Source of the DNA: Ruoffia sp044336205
GTDB lineage: Bacteria; Bacillota; Bacilli; Lactobacillales; Aerococcaceae
Assembly: GCA_044336205.1 (NCBI GenBank)
Contig: CP172318.1
Coordinates: forward strand, 1,984,001-2,048,000
Direction: 5' to 3'
DNA: 64,000 nucleotides
Every line of letters begins with the position of its first letter. The first letter of the stretch is position 1. A program made the translations under genes and the position numbers. This document shows positions 9,054 through 17,674 of this stretch, piece by piece. Below the pieces are notes generated by a model. That model saw nothing but the letters and a program-made list of their open reading frames with translations. It ran no database searches and was not told the origin of the DNA.

Positions 9054-9368
9054 TCAGTGTGTATGCTTGCCTTCTGTTTCTTTCACAGGTTCAGTCTGAC
9101 CTGGGATGGACTGGCCTTTGCGGAAGTATTGGCGTTTTAACGTGAAATAATCAGGTACATGATCAATCCCACCTTCAGCAAACGGATGGCACCGACAAAT
9201 TCTTGCCACACCCATCGTCGTTCCCTTTAAGGCTCCATGCTTTTCAACAGCTTGAATCATATAAGAAGAACACGTTGGATAGTAACGACAACTATTAGGT
9301 AAGCCAGGTGAGATAAACTTTTGATAAAAACGAACGGGTTTAATAATTAAATTCTTAATTGTATTCAC
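9054..9368 (-). CDS. yidD: Membrane protein insertion efficiency factor YidD
   Basis: Small basic protein of 104 aa, longer at the C-terminus than the usual 70-85 aa. It carries the family signature: YQKFISP near the N-terminus, CRYYPTCSSYMIQAVEKHG, and RICRCHPFAEGGIDHVP. YidD assists YidC-dependent insertion of membrane proteins. Start ATG at 9368. It lies between the cdaA operon and a broken TVP38 gene on the same strand. Confidence 0.93.
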   Translation of the reverse strand: MNTIKNLIIKPVRFYQKFISPGLPNSCRYYPTCSSYMIQAVEKHGALKGTTMGVARICRCHPFAEGGIDHVPDYFTLKRQYFRKGQSIPGQTEPVKETEGKHTH

Positions 9369-9376
9369 CTTCTAAA

Positions 9377-9978
9377 TTATTTAAAAAAATCAAAAATCCT
9401 TTGAGCTGCGGTCGAAATCATAAAGGTATAAGTGAAGACAAAGATAGGCCGATAGGCAATAACCATCCCAATAAACTGACGAAATGACATCTTTGACATT
9501 CCCACAATCATACAAAGAACATCATCAGGAAAAAACGGTGCAATAAAACCAATACGCAATAAGCGTTCAAAGACTTTACCACTATTCATCTTTCCAATGT
9601 ATCGCTCATAGTCTTTGTCTGAGATAAAGGCACGAATAACTGCTGGGACCGTACTTACCACCAATATAAAAGTTAATAGAAAAGCCTATAATCATTCCGC
9701 TTGTATTGAATACAAAACCCCATAAATGGCCAAACAATAAGTCGCCTATCACCTTGGTTAAACCCAGTGGGATGATTAGATAGATAATCTGACTGATCTG
9801 CACGATAATAAAGATTAATGGTTCCAAAAAACTCATTGAATTAATAAGTCTGAGAAGCCACCACCGGCTTAAAGTGATCAGATTGACTAATATAGATTGA
9901 CCCAATAACCGTTAATATTAGCCCCATAATTGTAGTCATCCGGATGATTCGTCGCTTATTCTCAACAGTTAATCTCAT
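9377..9978 (-). pseudogene. TVP38/TMEM64 (VTT domain) membrane protein, broken by two frameshifts
   Basis: A VTT-domain membrane protein can be read in three pieces. Translation would begin at ATG 9978 (AGGAG 6 nt upstream) with MRLTVENKRRIIRMTT and a first membrane helix, then stop early. A second frame (about 9860-9660) gives the helices around PLIFIIVQISQ and GFSINFYIGGKYGP. A third frame ending at 9377 gives AVIRAFISDKDYERY and the last helices. The second shift is explained by one extra C in the CCC near 9652. The family's role is lipid scrambling or membrane homeostasis. As sequenced, it cannot make a full product. Confidence 0.75.
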
Positions 9979-10076
9979 ACTTAACTCCTAAATTAATGTG
10001 ACTTATGAACACTTTATGTCTATTTTATACTATACTATACTCACTGGTAAATTGTAATAATCTTGGAGGGATAGCT

Positions 10077-11150
10077 TTGGAAAAAATTCAACACTTACAT
10101 GAACAACTTAAAGACCACAATATTCAGAATATGATCATCTCTGATCCATACAGTATTCGGTATCTTGTCGGCTACTATACTGAACCTGGTGAACGGTTAT
10201 TAGCCTTAGTCGTTACACCGGAGCATCATTACTTGATTTTGAACCAGCTCTTTCCTGAATTCAATTCAACAGATAATTCTGAAGTCATATACTACCATGA
10301 TGGTGAACCAATTATGGAAACAATCGCAAATTTATTAGTTGAAGGTACAACCTCTATCGATAAATTTTGGCCGAGCCAGTTCTTATTAGAATTGATGTCT
10401 ATTCAACCTGAGCTTCAAGCAGTGAACGCCACCTACATATTAGATAATCTACGAGGAATTAAATCAATTGAAGAAATTAATATTATGAGAGAAGCATCTA
10501 AGCGCAATGATCAAGTCATGGAACGCCTAGTCGCATCATTAAAAGAGGGTCTGTCTGAGGAAGAATATAGTAATCAATTAAAGAGTTTCTATCAAGTTTC
10601 AGATCATCAAGGCTTTTCCTTCGAACCTATAGTAGCTTACGGCGCGAATGGAGCTGACCCTCACCACACCACTGATGAAAGTCTTCCTCAACTCGGTGAC
10701 CCAGTTGTCTTAGATATTGGAGGCATCTACCAAGGCTATGCGTCTGACATGACTCGTACCGTCTTCTTTGGACAACCTAGCCAACATGCTTTAAAAGTGT
10801 ATGATATTGTCCACCGAGCTAACTTAGCAGCCATTGCCACCGTCAAAGCAGGCGTTCCATTAAGTGATATTGATTTAGCCGCACGTAGACTCATTGAAGA
10901 AGCTGGATATGGCCAATACTTCACCCACCGTTTAGGTCATTTTATTGGACAGGAAGCCCATGAAGCGGGTGATGTCTCTCAGTTTAACCATGCCAAAGCT
11001 CAAGTAGGCCAAGTTTTCTCCATTGAACCTGGCATCTACTTACCGGGTCAATTCGGAGTACGCATCGAAGATCTTGTCGTCGTCACCGAAGATGGCTGTG
11101 AAGTTTTGAATTCCTTCACCAAAGAACCTATAATCTTAGATGTTCAATAA
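10077..11150 (+). CDS. pepQ: Xaa-Pro dipeptidase / M24 metallopeptidase
   Basis: Cytoplasmic metal-dependent peptidase that splits X-Pro dipeptides. An N-terminal creatinase-like domain (to about residue 120) precedes the pita-bread M24 domain. Visible metal ligands are the Asp residues in DIGGIYQGYASDMTRT, the His of HRLGHFIGQEAHE, and the Glu residues in FSIEPGIYL and GVRIEDLVVV. The start is TTG at 10077 with GGAGGG 6 nt upstream, giving 357 aa; an ATG further up (10005) would add a non-homologous tail and lacks a ribosome site. Monocistronic. Confidence 0.9.
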   Translation: MEKIQHLHEQLKDHNIQNMIISDPYSIRYLVGYYTEPGERLLALVVTPEHHYLILNQLFPEFNSTDNSEVIYYHDGEPIMETIANLLVEGTTSIDKFWPSQFLLELMSIQPELQAVNATYILDNLRGIKSIEEINIMREASKRNDQVMERLVASLKEGLSEEEYSNQLKSFYQVSDHQGFSFEPIVAYGANGADPHHTTDESLPQLGDPVVLDIGGIYQGYASDMTRTVFFGQPSQHALKVYDIVHRANLAAIATVKAGVPLSDIDLAARRLIEEAGYGQYFTHRLGHFIGQEAHEAGDVSQFNHAKAQVGQVFSIEPGIYLPGQFGVRIEDLVVVTEDGCEVLNSFTKEPIILDVQ

Positions 11151-11169
11151 CACTTAGATTGATGAATTA

Positions 11170-11222
11170 CAATAAAAGCCGAGTTAATTGTAGAGTCTTC
11201 TACTTTCAGCTCGGCTTCATTG
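11170..11222. terminator. Terminator between pepQ and the amidase
   Basis: AAGCCGAG pairs with CTCGGCTT across a loop of about 28 nt that contains a smaller GTAGA/TCTAC hairpin; T- and A-rich flanks suit two converging genes. Confidence 0.6.
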
Positions 11223-11229
11223 TTATAAA

Positions 11230-12717
11230 TTATTTAGTTTGAGTAATCGAAGCATCCAACATACCATGGTCTTCTAATTGTTTGGCTAATTGAAGTAAGA
11301 GGTACTCCCCACCCTTAGCTGTTGAAAATTGCGTTCCCAGTGGCAAATGAGTGCCTTCAATTTCATACATTGGCAAGCTGATAGCAGGTTGACCCGTTAA
11401 ATTCATCTGTTGAGTGAATGGCGTCCAGGCCAAACTCTCCTCGAACATCTTCTCAACTAAAGCTAATTGTTGATCATTATCAAAGTCATCCATATTCTTC
11501 AAATCTTCTTGTAAAGATTCCGATAATGGGAAAGCCGTATGTAAAGGCGCTGGTCCATTTGTTGCTGGCATCAACAAGACATCATAGTCTTGAAAAAATG
11601 ATTCCGAAATAGCAGTCAATTCGTCCCAATAAGATAAGACCTTAGAATAATCTGTTCCAGATACTTTAAGTCCCATGCGGTAAATCGCCCAAGACATCAA
11701 TTCCATATCGTCTACTGTTAGAGGACGACCTAAGGCAGACTCAAAGCCTTCCATCATCACGGCCGTTTCAACTCCATTCACCCGGTAGTAAGTCTTCATC
11801 GCTTCGATACCGTCAATAGCAGGTTCTGCTTCTTCCACTTGATGGCCGAGTGATTCTAATTGTTCAATTACTTGGATCATCATCTGACGTGCTTCTTGAC
11901 TTAATTCAGACCCTTCGGGTGATTTAAGTGAGTAGGCAATCTTCAAGGATCTTGTTAATGGCGTTAACTCATCTTCTTGAATCAGTGGCATAATGAACGG
12001 CGCTTCTAATTGTTCAACTTGCATGGCTTTCAGCAAGGTCCAAGTATCACGAACAGACTTTGTTAAAACAAAGTTTATCGATGCTCCTTGCCAACCTCGA
12101 TAACTTCCCGGTCCAACCGGAATTCTTCCTCGACTCGGCTTTAAACCAATAAGACCAGAAAATGATGCCGGAATACGAATTGACCCACCCCCATCACTAG
12201 CAGTTACAATCGGGACCATTCCAGACTTTAGAGCTGCTGCCGCCCCACCACTTGAGCCACCTGGGTTGCGGTTATTATCAATCGGTGAATTTACTCTCCC
12301 ATTATAATCAGAATCACTAATGTTTTTGAAGCCAAATTCTGGCACATTGGTTCTTCCAACCACAATGAAGCCTGCAGCTTCGATTGATTGGGTAAAATTA
12401 TCTGTCTCAGGAGACACATAACCTGCCATCAATTTCGACCCGCTTGTTGAGACTTGGCCTTTTTGGCTATGACCTAAATCCTTCAGTAAGATGGGCACCC
12501 CAAAGAATGGCGGTAGCTTTGATGAATCATTCCTTAACTGTTGGTCATAACTTTCTGCCAAGTCCAGTGCTTGGTCAAATTGTCTATGGACCACCGCATT
12601 CAACGACTCATCCATTGTTTCAATATTGTTTATAGCAGCTTGAACTAATTCAGTGACTGTGTGTCGCCCTTCTCTAATTTCTTGGGCATAAAATGTCGCA
12701 TCTTCTGTAAATAACAT
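11230..12717 (-). CDS. Amidase of the amidase-signature family
   Basis: A 495-aa hydrolase related to GatA and 6-aminohexanoate-cyclic-dimer hydrolase. The Ser-cisSer-Lys triad is visible: Lys79 in PILLKDLG, the GGSSGG loop (Ser155/156) and the nucleophile Ser179 in DGGGSIRIPA. It is probably not GatA: no gatB or gatC is adjacent, and it has the long variable C-terminal half of free-standing amidases. Substrate unknown. An AGG ribosome site precedes ATG 12717. Neighbours give no pathway hint. Confidence 0.88.
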   Translation of the reverse strand: MLFTEDATFYAQEIREGRHTVTELVQAAINNIETMDESLNAVVHRQFDQALDLAESYDQQLRNDSSKLPPFFGVPILLKDLGHSQKGQVSTSGSKLMAGYVSPETDNFTQSIEAAGFIVVGRTNVPEFGFKNISDSDYNGRVNSPIDNNRNPGGSSGGAAAALKSGMVPIVTASDGGGSIRIPASFSGLIGLKPSRGRIPVGPGSYRGWQGASINFVLTKSVRDTWTLLKAMQVEQLEAPFIMPLIQEDELTPLTRSLKIAYSLKSPEGSELSQEARQMMIQVIEQLESLGHQVEEAEPAIDGIEAMKTYYRVNGVETAVMMEGFESALGRPLTVDDMELMSWAIYRMGLKVSGTDYSKVLSYWDELTAISESFFQDYDVLLMPATNGPAPLHTAFPLSESLQEDLKNMDDFDNDQQLALVEKMFEESLAWTPFTQQMNLTGQPAISLPMYEIEGTHLPLGTQFSTAKGGEYLLLQLAKQLEDHGMLDASITQTK

Positions 12718-12807
12718 AAGTACCCTACTTTCTATTTATCATTAAAATGACCTAGGAGAATTAATTCACTCCTAGTTCATGGTTGTTATATTTTTATTAA
12801 TTAACTA

Positions 12808-13617
12808 TTAAGATCTATAGAGAATTTCTTTCTCGTCATCTGTTAATTGGAAGTCAAGAATATCTAAATTCTCTTTCTGACGGTCAGCGTTATGTGACTT
12901 TGGAATGACGATGACATCACGGTCAATTTGGAAGTTCAAAATCACTTGCGCCCATGTCTTACCGTACTTATCACCGATTCTTGATAACAGTTCACGGTTC
13001 TCTTCACTCACTCGCGAAAGTGGTCCCCAAGCTTGTGCATAGATACTATGCTTGCGTCCAAATTCAATAATCTCATGGTTCCAGTCCCCAGGATGAGATT
13101 GGACTTGGTTCACTACTGGCTTCATCTTTCCGTGTTCTAAGATTAATTGAAGTTGCTCCATAGAGAAATTCGACACACCAATCGCACGAATATTCCCATT
13201 CTCAACATGATTCTCCAATGCTTTCCAGGTTGCAACCATCTGCTTATAATCATCCCAAGGATGATGGATAAGATACAAGTCAATGTAGTCGGTTCTTAGT
13301 GCCTCTAAAGAAGCTTGTACAGTCGCATCAACTGTCGCTTTATCCTTGACATACTCACTACCGTTAGGAATCTTAGATGCTAAGAAGAATTCTTCTCTCG
13401 CAATACCAGACTCACTCCATGCTTTACCTACAACTCCCTCATTACGGTAGGATACCGCTGTATCAAAGTAACGGTAACCAGCTCTAATAGCTGATTTCAG
13501 CTCCGTCACATCATTATTAATCTCGCCACGGTAGTCGTTATTTTCTTTACCATAAGTATTCGTACCACTCCCAATAATTGGGATGCTGACACCATTATCA
13601 AGCTTAATATACTTCAT
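12808..13617 (-). CDS. Aldo/keto reductase
   Basis: NADPH-dependent oxidoreductase of 269 aa with the catalytic tetrad Asp/Tyr in FDTAVSYRNE, Lys in FLASKIP and His in LYLIHHPW, plus the cofactor-binding VIPKSHN near the C-terminus. Closest in type to the 2,5-diketo-D-gluconate reductase / YvgN group; substrate not predictable. GAGGAGG is 7 nt before ATG 13617; another ATG two codons upstream overlaps that site. Monocistronic, on the minus strand. Confidence 0.9.
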   Translation of the reverse strand: MKYIKLDNGVSIPIIGSGTNTYGKENNDYRGEINNDVTELKSAIRAGYRYFDTAVSYRNEGVVGKAWSESGIAREEFFLASKIPNGSEYVKDKATVDATVQASLEALRTDYIDLYLIHHPWDDYKQMVATWKALENHVENGNIRAIGVSNFSMEQLQLILEHGKMKPVVNQVQSHPGDWNHEIIEFGRKHSIYAQAWGPLSRVSEENRELLSRIGDKYGKTWAQVILNFQIDRDVIVIPKSHNADRQKENLDILDFQLTDDEKEILYRS

Positions 13618-13758
13618 TTTCATGCCTCCTCTTATATTTACATCCGTTAATAACGCCTCGCCCTATATTGTAGCAAAGTAAAGTTTATCTACCACTTATT
13701 TGCCTTATAAACAAAATACTAACTAAAAAAGGAATCGATGTGGCCGCAAGCTGAAGTG

Positions 13759-14200
13759 TGACAGCTGACACACTCATATGGCATAACTCGACTCAAGATG
13801 CGTCATCTTGCCCACTCACTTGGCGCAAACCAACCTCTGATGCGTCATCTTGCCCACTCACTTGGCGTAATTCTACCTCTGATACGTCATCTTGCCTACT
13901 CACTTGGCGCATTTCAACCTCTGATGCGTCATCTTGCCTACTCACTTGGCGTAACTCAACCTCTGATGCGTCATCTTGCCCACTCACTTGGCGCAACTCA
14001 ACCTCTGATGCGACATCTTGCCCACTCACTTGGCGCATCTCAACCTCTGATGCGACATCTTGCCCACTCACTTGGCGCATCTCAACCTCTGATGCGTCAT
14101 CTTGCCCACTCACTTGGCGCATCTCAACCTCTGCGTCATTTTGCCCACTCACTTGGCGTAACCCACCTCAGAATACGATAACTAAACCTCTCACTTGGCG
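13759..14200. repeat. 42-bp tandem repeat array
   Basis: Eight full 42-bp units run from 13798 to 14133, then a 39-bp unit to 14172, with decayed units on both flanks. Each unit holds CATCTTGCCCACTCACTTGG followed by CGCAACTCAACCTCTGATGCG with small changes. Because 42 is a multiple of 3 and units lack stops, frames on both strands stay open for 120-150 codons, for example a 14-residue period EVEMRQVSGQDDAS on the minus strand. I see no convincing ribosome site, signal peptide or anchor, so I treat it as non-coding. Confidence 0.85.
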
Positions 14201-14257
14201 CCGGTCGATCACTTAACCGTGAAATTTAGCATCCCCGCCTATCAATCCTTCTTTTAC

Positions 14258-14340
14258 ATAAAAAATCTGAACCTTGATAGTGTCTCCGCCACGAGTTAAG
14301 TACCCGCTTATTGCTTCTATCAATAGTTCAGATTTTAAAA
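14258..14340 (-). terminator. Long hairpin terminator after the acetate/succinate channel gene
   Basis: AAAATCTGAAC and TTGATAG on one side pair with CTATCAA and GTTCAGATTTT on the other across a 37-nt loop, followed on the minus strand by TTTTTTATG. The large loop makes it an unusual terminator; it ends the gene at 14357. Confidence 0.65.
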
Positions 14341-14356
14341 ATAACTGTTTATAAAA

Positions 14357-14950
14357 TTATTTAACTTCACCTATTGGTAAAACTGTACGGCCGAAACTTT
14401 CATTAATTACTTGTGCCATTGCAGCGTAAATAGCTGTGAAACCACAGAAGATTCCTTCATAGCCTGCGATTGTTAAAATAGCTGTAGATCCAGTAAAGTT
14501 TCCAATTGATAATAAAAAGAATAAGATTGTTAATGTAGCAAATACAACTTGAAGAGCTTTACTGATTTTAAGGGTAGCAATAAACATAAAGCATGTGAAT
14601 AACCCCCACATAAATAAATATAATCCCATTGACAATGAATCTGCTGGGGTTCCAAAACCTGCCATTGACAACATGTTTAACACAACTAATGATAACCAGA
14701 AGAAACCGTACGAAGTAAATGCTGTTGTTCCAAAGGTATTATTTTTCTTAAACTCCATAATCCCTGCCACAACTTGGGCTAAGCCACCGTAAAAAATTCC
14801 CATCGCTAAAATCATATTGTCTAATGGGAAGAATCCTGCATTATGAATATTCAACAAAATGGTGGTCATCCCGAACCCCATTAATCCTAATGGTGCTGGG
14901 TTCGCAGTGATTTCAGCAAAAATCAAATTCTTTTCTTTTTCCAATTTCAT
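14357..14950 (-). CDS. satP: Acetate/succinate transporter, GPR1/FUN34/YaaH family
   Basis: Six-helix membrane protein of about 197 aa with the family signature NPAPLGLMGFGMTT near the N-terminus. SatP/AceTr proteins conduct acetate and succinate across the cytoplasmic membrane. The start is uncertain: ATG 14950 is conventional, but GGAG is only one base before it and fits better the TTG two codons later at 14944. It has its own terminator and no co-transcribed neighbour. Confidence 0.85.
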   Translation of the reverse strand: MKLEKEKNLIFAEITANPAPLGLMGFGMTTILLNIHNAGFFPLDNMILAMGIFYGGLAQVVAGIMEFKKNNTFGTTAFTSYGFFWLSLVVLNMLSMAGFGTPADSLSMGLYLFMWGLFTCFMFIATLKISKALQVVFATLTILFFLLSIGNFTGSTAILTIAGYEGIFCGFTAIYAAMAQVINESFGRTVLPIGEVK

Positions 14951-15067
14951 ACTCCATTCGCACAAAATATTTTTAATCTCAGATTTATTATGGCCCTGAA
15001 TACTATTAAGTCAATGTTCTTCCGGTGTCTATAGGAATGAACGCGTTTTTCTGACAGGAAATGATCA

Positions 15068-15098
15068 AATAAAAAACAGCCAAAGCTGTTTTTATACT
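15068..15098. terminator. Short bidirectional terminator
   Basis: AAAAACAGC, a CAAA loop and GCTGTTTTT. It lies 25 nt beyond the end of the broken HTH-membrane protein gene, so it probably ends that minus-strand transcript. Confidence 0.7.
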
Positions 15099-15122
15099 TT
15101 ATTCTGTTTGTGTTGATGGTGG

Positions 15123-15966
15123 CTACTTACTATGATTCTCCCAATAAATGAGACCTACTCCGATTCCAATTAATAAGAGGATCAAAAGCATGTTCCAAAC
15201 AGTGAATAAAGGAACATTGAATTGAATACTTACAACATAGTTAATAATAAAGGCTAGGGGAGCGGCACCGATGGCAGTATAGGCTAAAAAATCTCCTAAG
15301 CGATAAATTCAATCGTGTGTACATGAAGTATAGTGCCCATAAATAAACGATGGTAACCCCTGTAATTGGAACAGCGACATTCGTTAAGAGACTGTCCGCA
15401 CCAATGACCCTATCTAAAATGAAAAGGTAAGGCAGAATTAAAACTGAAAAAGCAACGAGCGTGCCCATAATGGCTGACGCCCATCGGAAGAATAGTGGCA
15501 AAATAAGCCCCCAAGCAAATACAATCGTAACACCAGTAATAGCAGACCATGATATCCGACCAATACTTAAAAGGTCTAAGGCGATACAAGCGATAATCAC
15601 AAAGATGAACACAGCGGTAATAGCACCTAACCACTCGCCACGCCGTGAGATCCATGATTTTAATTTATTGGAAGATCTAACTTGTTCCTCCCCACGCTCT
15701 GCTACAGTAAATTCCTCAGTTTGATGGGGAACTTGATTCAATTCTTCATCGGTAAATCGTCTGCCTTCAATAATTTCGTTCACGCTAACTCCATAAGTCT
15801 CGGCTAAAGGATGGACATAGTTGATTGTCGGATACAACCCACCTTCTTCCCAAAGCAATAATTCCTGAGCATCTATTCCTAGCATGGAAGCAGCTATATC
15901 GATATCTAACTCATTGTCAATCCGTAATTTCTCAAGAAACGGTCCCACTGAATTGCTATTCATTTT
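15123..15966 (-). pseudogene. HTH (XRE-type) membrane protein, frameshifted
   Basis: The N-terminus (about residues 5-60) is a Cro/CI-like helix-turn-helix (DIAASMLGIDAQELLLWEEGG), followed by a linker and several transmembrane helices from about residue 110. The frame breaks near 15310: one extra base in TTGAATT puts LGDFLAYTAIGAAPLAF and two further helices, ending ...WENHSK at 15123, in another frame. The start ATG 15966 has GGAGAG 9 nt upstream. Such proteins are usually unassigned membrane regulators. A one-base sequencing error would equally explain the lesion. Confidence 0.7.
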
Positions 15967-16020
15967 AACTTCTCTCCTTAAACTCAGAGTATTCATCAAT
16001 TATTTCACTATTGGTGTGTT

Positions 16021-16563
16021 TTAATTAATTATTTCAGTATGGAAGCAGCGCGTCATATGCTCTAACATAGTCTCTCCTAAGTCAGTGAAAGTGGCTACAC
16101 CTTTTGAATGGACCTTTGTTTTAAAACCATAAGCATCTGCTCCACTCACCGTATTAAAGACACAAAGATCTGTCGCCACACCTACTATATGGACGGTGTC
16201 GACTCCTCTTTCTTTTAATAATTCATTCAAATTCGTATCAAAGAACGAATTATAATTTTCCTTAGGTAGATAAGTTAGCTTATCATTATCTTGGTTGGCT
16301 AAGAACCAATCGTTTAACTCTCCATACAATTCTTGACCCTTTGTTCCGACAACGTTGTGAGCTGGCCAAAGCTCAAAATGTTCATCATCAACTTGATGAG
16401 CATCCATGGCAACAACAACATTGTTGCTTTTACTCAGAAAGTCTTCAGCTAGTGATTTAACATAAGGTACAATCTCTTGCCCCGGTTCACCTACTGTCAA
16501 AGTTCCATCTGGTGCAACAAAATCATTGCTCATATCTACAATTATTAATGCTTCTTTACTCAT
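16021..16563 (-). CDS. pncA: Nicotinamidase / isochorismatase-family hydrolase
   Basis: Converts nicotinamide to nicotinate for NAD salvage. The 180-aa protein has the Cys-hydrolase triad: Asp10 in LIIVDMSNDF, Lys in YLPKENYNSF and Cys in VGVATDLCVFNT, with the cis-peptide before the Cys. The metal-site residues are seen in AMDAHQVDDEHFELWPAH. Length and motifs match Gram-positive PncA. Monocistronic. Confidence 0.9.
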   Translation of the reverse strand: MSKEALIIVDMSNDFVAPDGTLTVGEPGQEIVPYVKSLAEDFLSKSNNVVVAMDAHQVDDEHFELWPAHNVVGTKGQELYGELNDWFLANQDNDKLTYLPKENYNSFFDTNLNELLKERGVDTVHIVGVATDLCVFNTVSGADAYGFKTKVHSKGVATFTDLGETMLEHMTRCFHTEIIN

Positions 16564-16807
16564 TTGAAATCGCCTTCCTTTTTTCTATTATTATTACATA
16601 AGTAATAAAGATTTAAAAAGAAAATGACATAAACATAACACAAATAAAGCTTTAGCCCTAACAATCAAGTTAACTATGGCGGCTTTGTTTTCATTTATCT
16701 TGTGTCGATGACAAATTCCCCTTATAAATAATGTTAATCAATGAATGGTCGTGATATAATTAAGTTAATTAGACGAACTATAAAACATTATAAAATGAGG
16801 TGTAATC

Positions 16808-17242
16808 ATGGAAATTAATGAAATTATGCGAATTCTCAAAGAAGATATGAAAGTAGCTATCTTTGCAACTGTCGACGAACATCTACAGCCTCACGCCCGC
16901 CCTGCTCATATCGGTGTGGCTAATGAGAATGGTGTTTTCTTCATGACAAGTCCTAAGACTAATTTCTACAAGCAATTGAAACACAATCCAAAGATTGCCA
17001 TTACTGGATTCTCTGAAGATGACTATCTAGTACAAGTGATCCGTATTGAAGGAATTGTCCGCGAACTAGGTAAAGAAAGTCTCCAAGAAGTCTTAGCAGG
17101 TAATCCTTACGTAGAACAAGTCTATCCAGATGAAGAAACTCGCTCTGGCGTTCAAGTCTTCCACTTATATGAAGGTGAAGGTTTCTACCATAGCCTAACT
17201 CAAGGACACAAGTATGTTTTTGAGATTGGACCTTCTTACTAA
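16808..17242 (+). CDS. Pyridoxamine 5'-phosphate oxidase-like flavin-binding protein
   Basis: A 144-aa split-barrel protein of the PPOX/general stress protein 26 group (residues 5-90: VAIFATVDEHLQPHARPAHIGV, FFMTSPKTNFYKQLKHNPKIAI). Such proteins bind FMN, F420 or haem, and their substrates are mostly unknown. The ATG follows AATGAGGTG. A TATAAT box lies at 16753. It is not PdxH: too short and lacking the C-terminal dimer region. Confidence 0.85.
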   Translation: MEINEIMRILKEDMKVAIFATVDEHLQPHARPAHIGVANENGVFFMTSPKTNFYKQLKHNPKIAITGFSEDDYLVQVIRIEGIVRELGKESLQEVLAGNPYVEQVYPDEETRSGVQVFHLYEGEGFYHSLTQGHKYVFEIGPSY

Positions 17243-17266
17243 GTTTAAACTCTGCTTAAATAATGA

Positions 17267-17623
17267 TTGCTTTTTGAAAGAAATTTGTTATGATTATTTT
17301 TGCATTAGAGCCCAGAATCATTCAAAGCCTAATCACTAAGTGTTAACTTGCTCTTATTATTACGGCCAGACGGACAGCCAGAGCAAATGCCGAACTTAGC
17401 GATATTTTTATCGTGTTGAAGCAGCCTTGCTGCTAAGTTTTTGTGGTCAATCCACTCGAATTCATTCAACAGCTACTATGTGCTATGAATGATCAACATG
17501 AGCAGTAATAGTTTAACTACTGTATAGGCTCGATTCACTCTTATAAGAAAGCTGTCATAGAAGAGACGGTTTTTAACTGAGTAAATGTTGATTTTTAGAC
17601 ACCTAGTAGGGTGTCTTTTTTTA
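17267..17623 (+). ncRNA. Candidate structured RNA or riboswitch-like leader upstream of the M28 peptidase
   Basis: A promoter-like pair TTGCTT (17267) and TATGAT (17289), spacing 16, begins a 280-320 nt region without a gene. It contains strong nested pairings: TTGCTCT/AGAGCAA (17347 and 17380), AACTTAGC/GCTAAGTT (17393 and 17431) enclosing GAT...ATC and AGCAG/CTGCT hairpins, TCATTC/GAATGA, and CAGTA/TACTG. CTAAGT at 17336 could also pair with ACTTAG at 17394, excluding the AACTTAGC pairing. It ends with two terminators: CTGTC/GACGG plus TTTTT near 17575, and AGACACC/GGGTGTCT plus T7 at 17597-17623. I do not recognise a known class. Confidence 0.5.
17597..17623 (+). terminator. Intrinsic terminator before the M28 peptidase gene
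   Basis: AGACACC, loop TAGTA, GGGTGTCT and seven T. It either ends the structured RNA or works as a leader terminator for the gene starting at 17675. Confidence 0.85.
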
Positions 17624-17674
17624 TTCAAATGATAAGTAAGCTATCGGAACATCAACTATTTAGGAGGAATTTTT

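Noticed and set aside
13758..14216. CRISPR array or repeat protein gene in the 42-bp repeats
   Set aside because: Units are directly adjacent with no unique spacers, no cas genes are near, and no frame has a credible ribosome site or export signal.
17267..17623. RNase P RNA, tmRNA, SRP RNA or a common riboswitch
   Set aside because: I looked for the conserved cores of these RNAs and found none.
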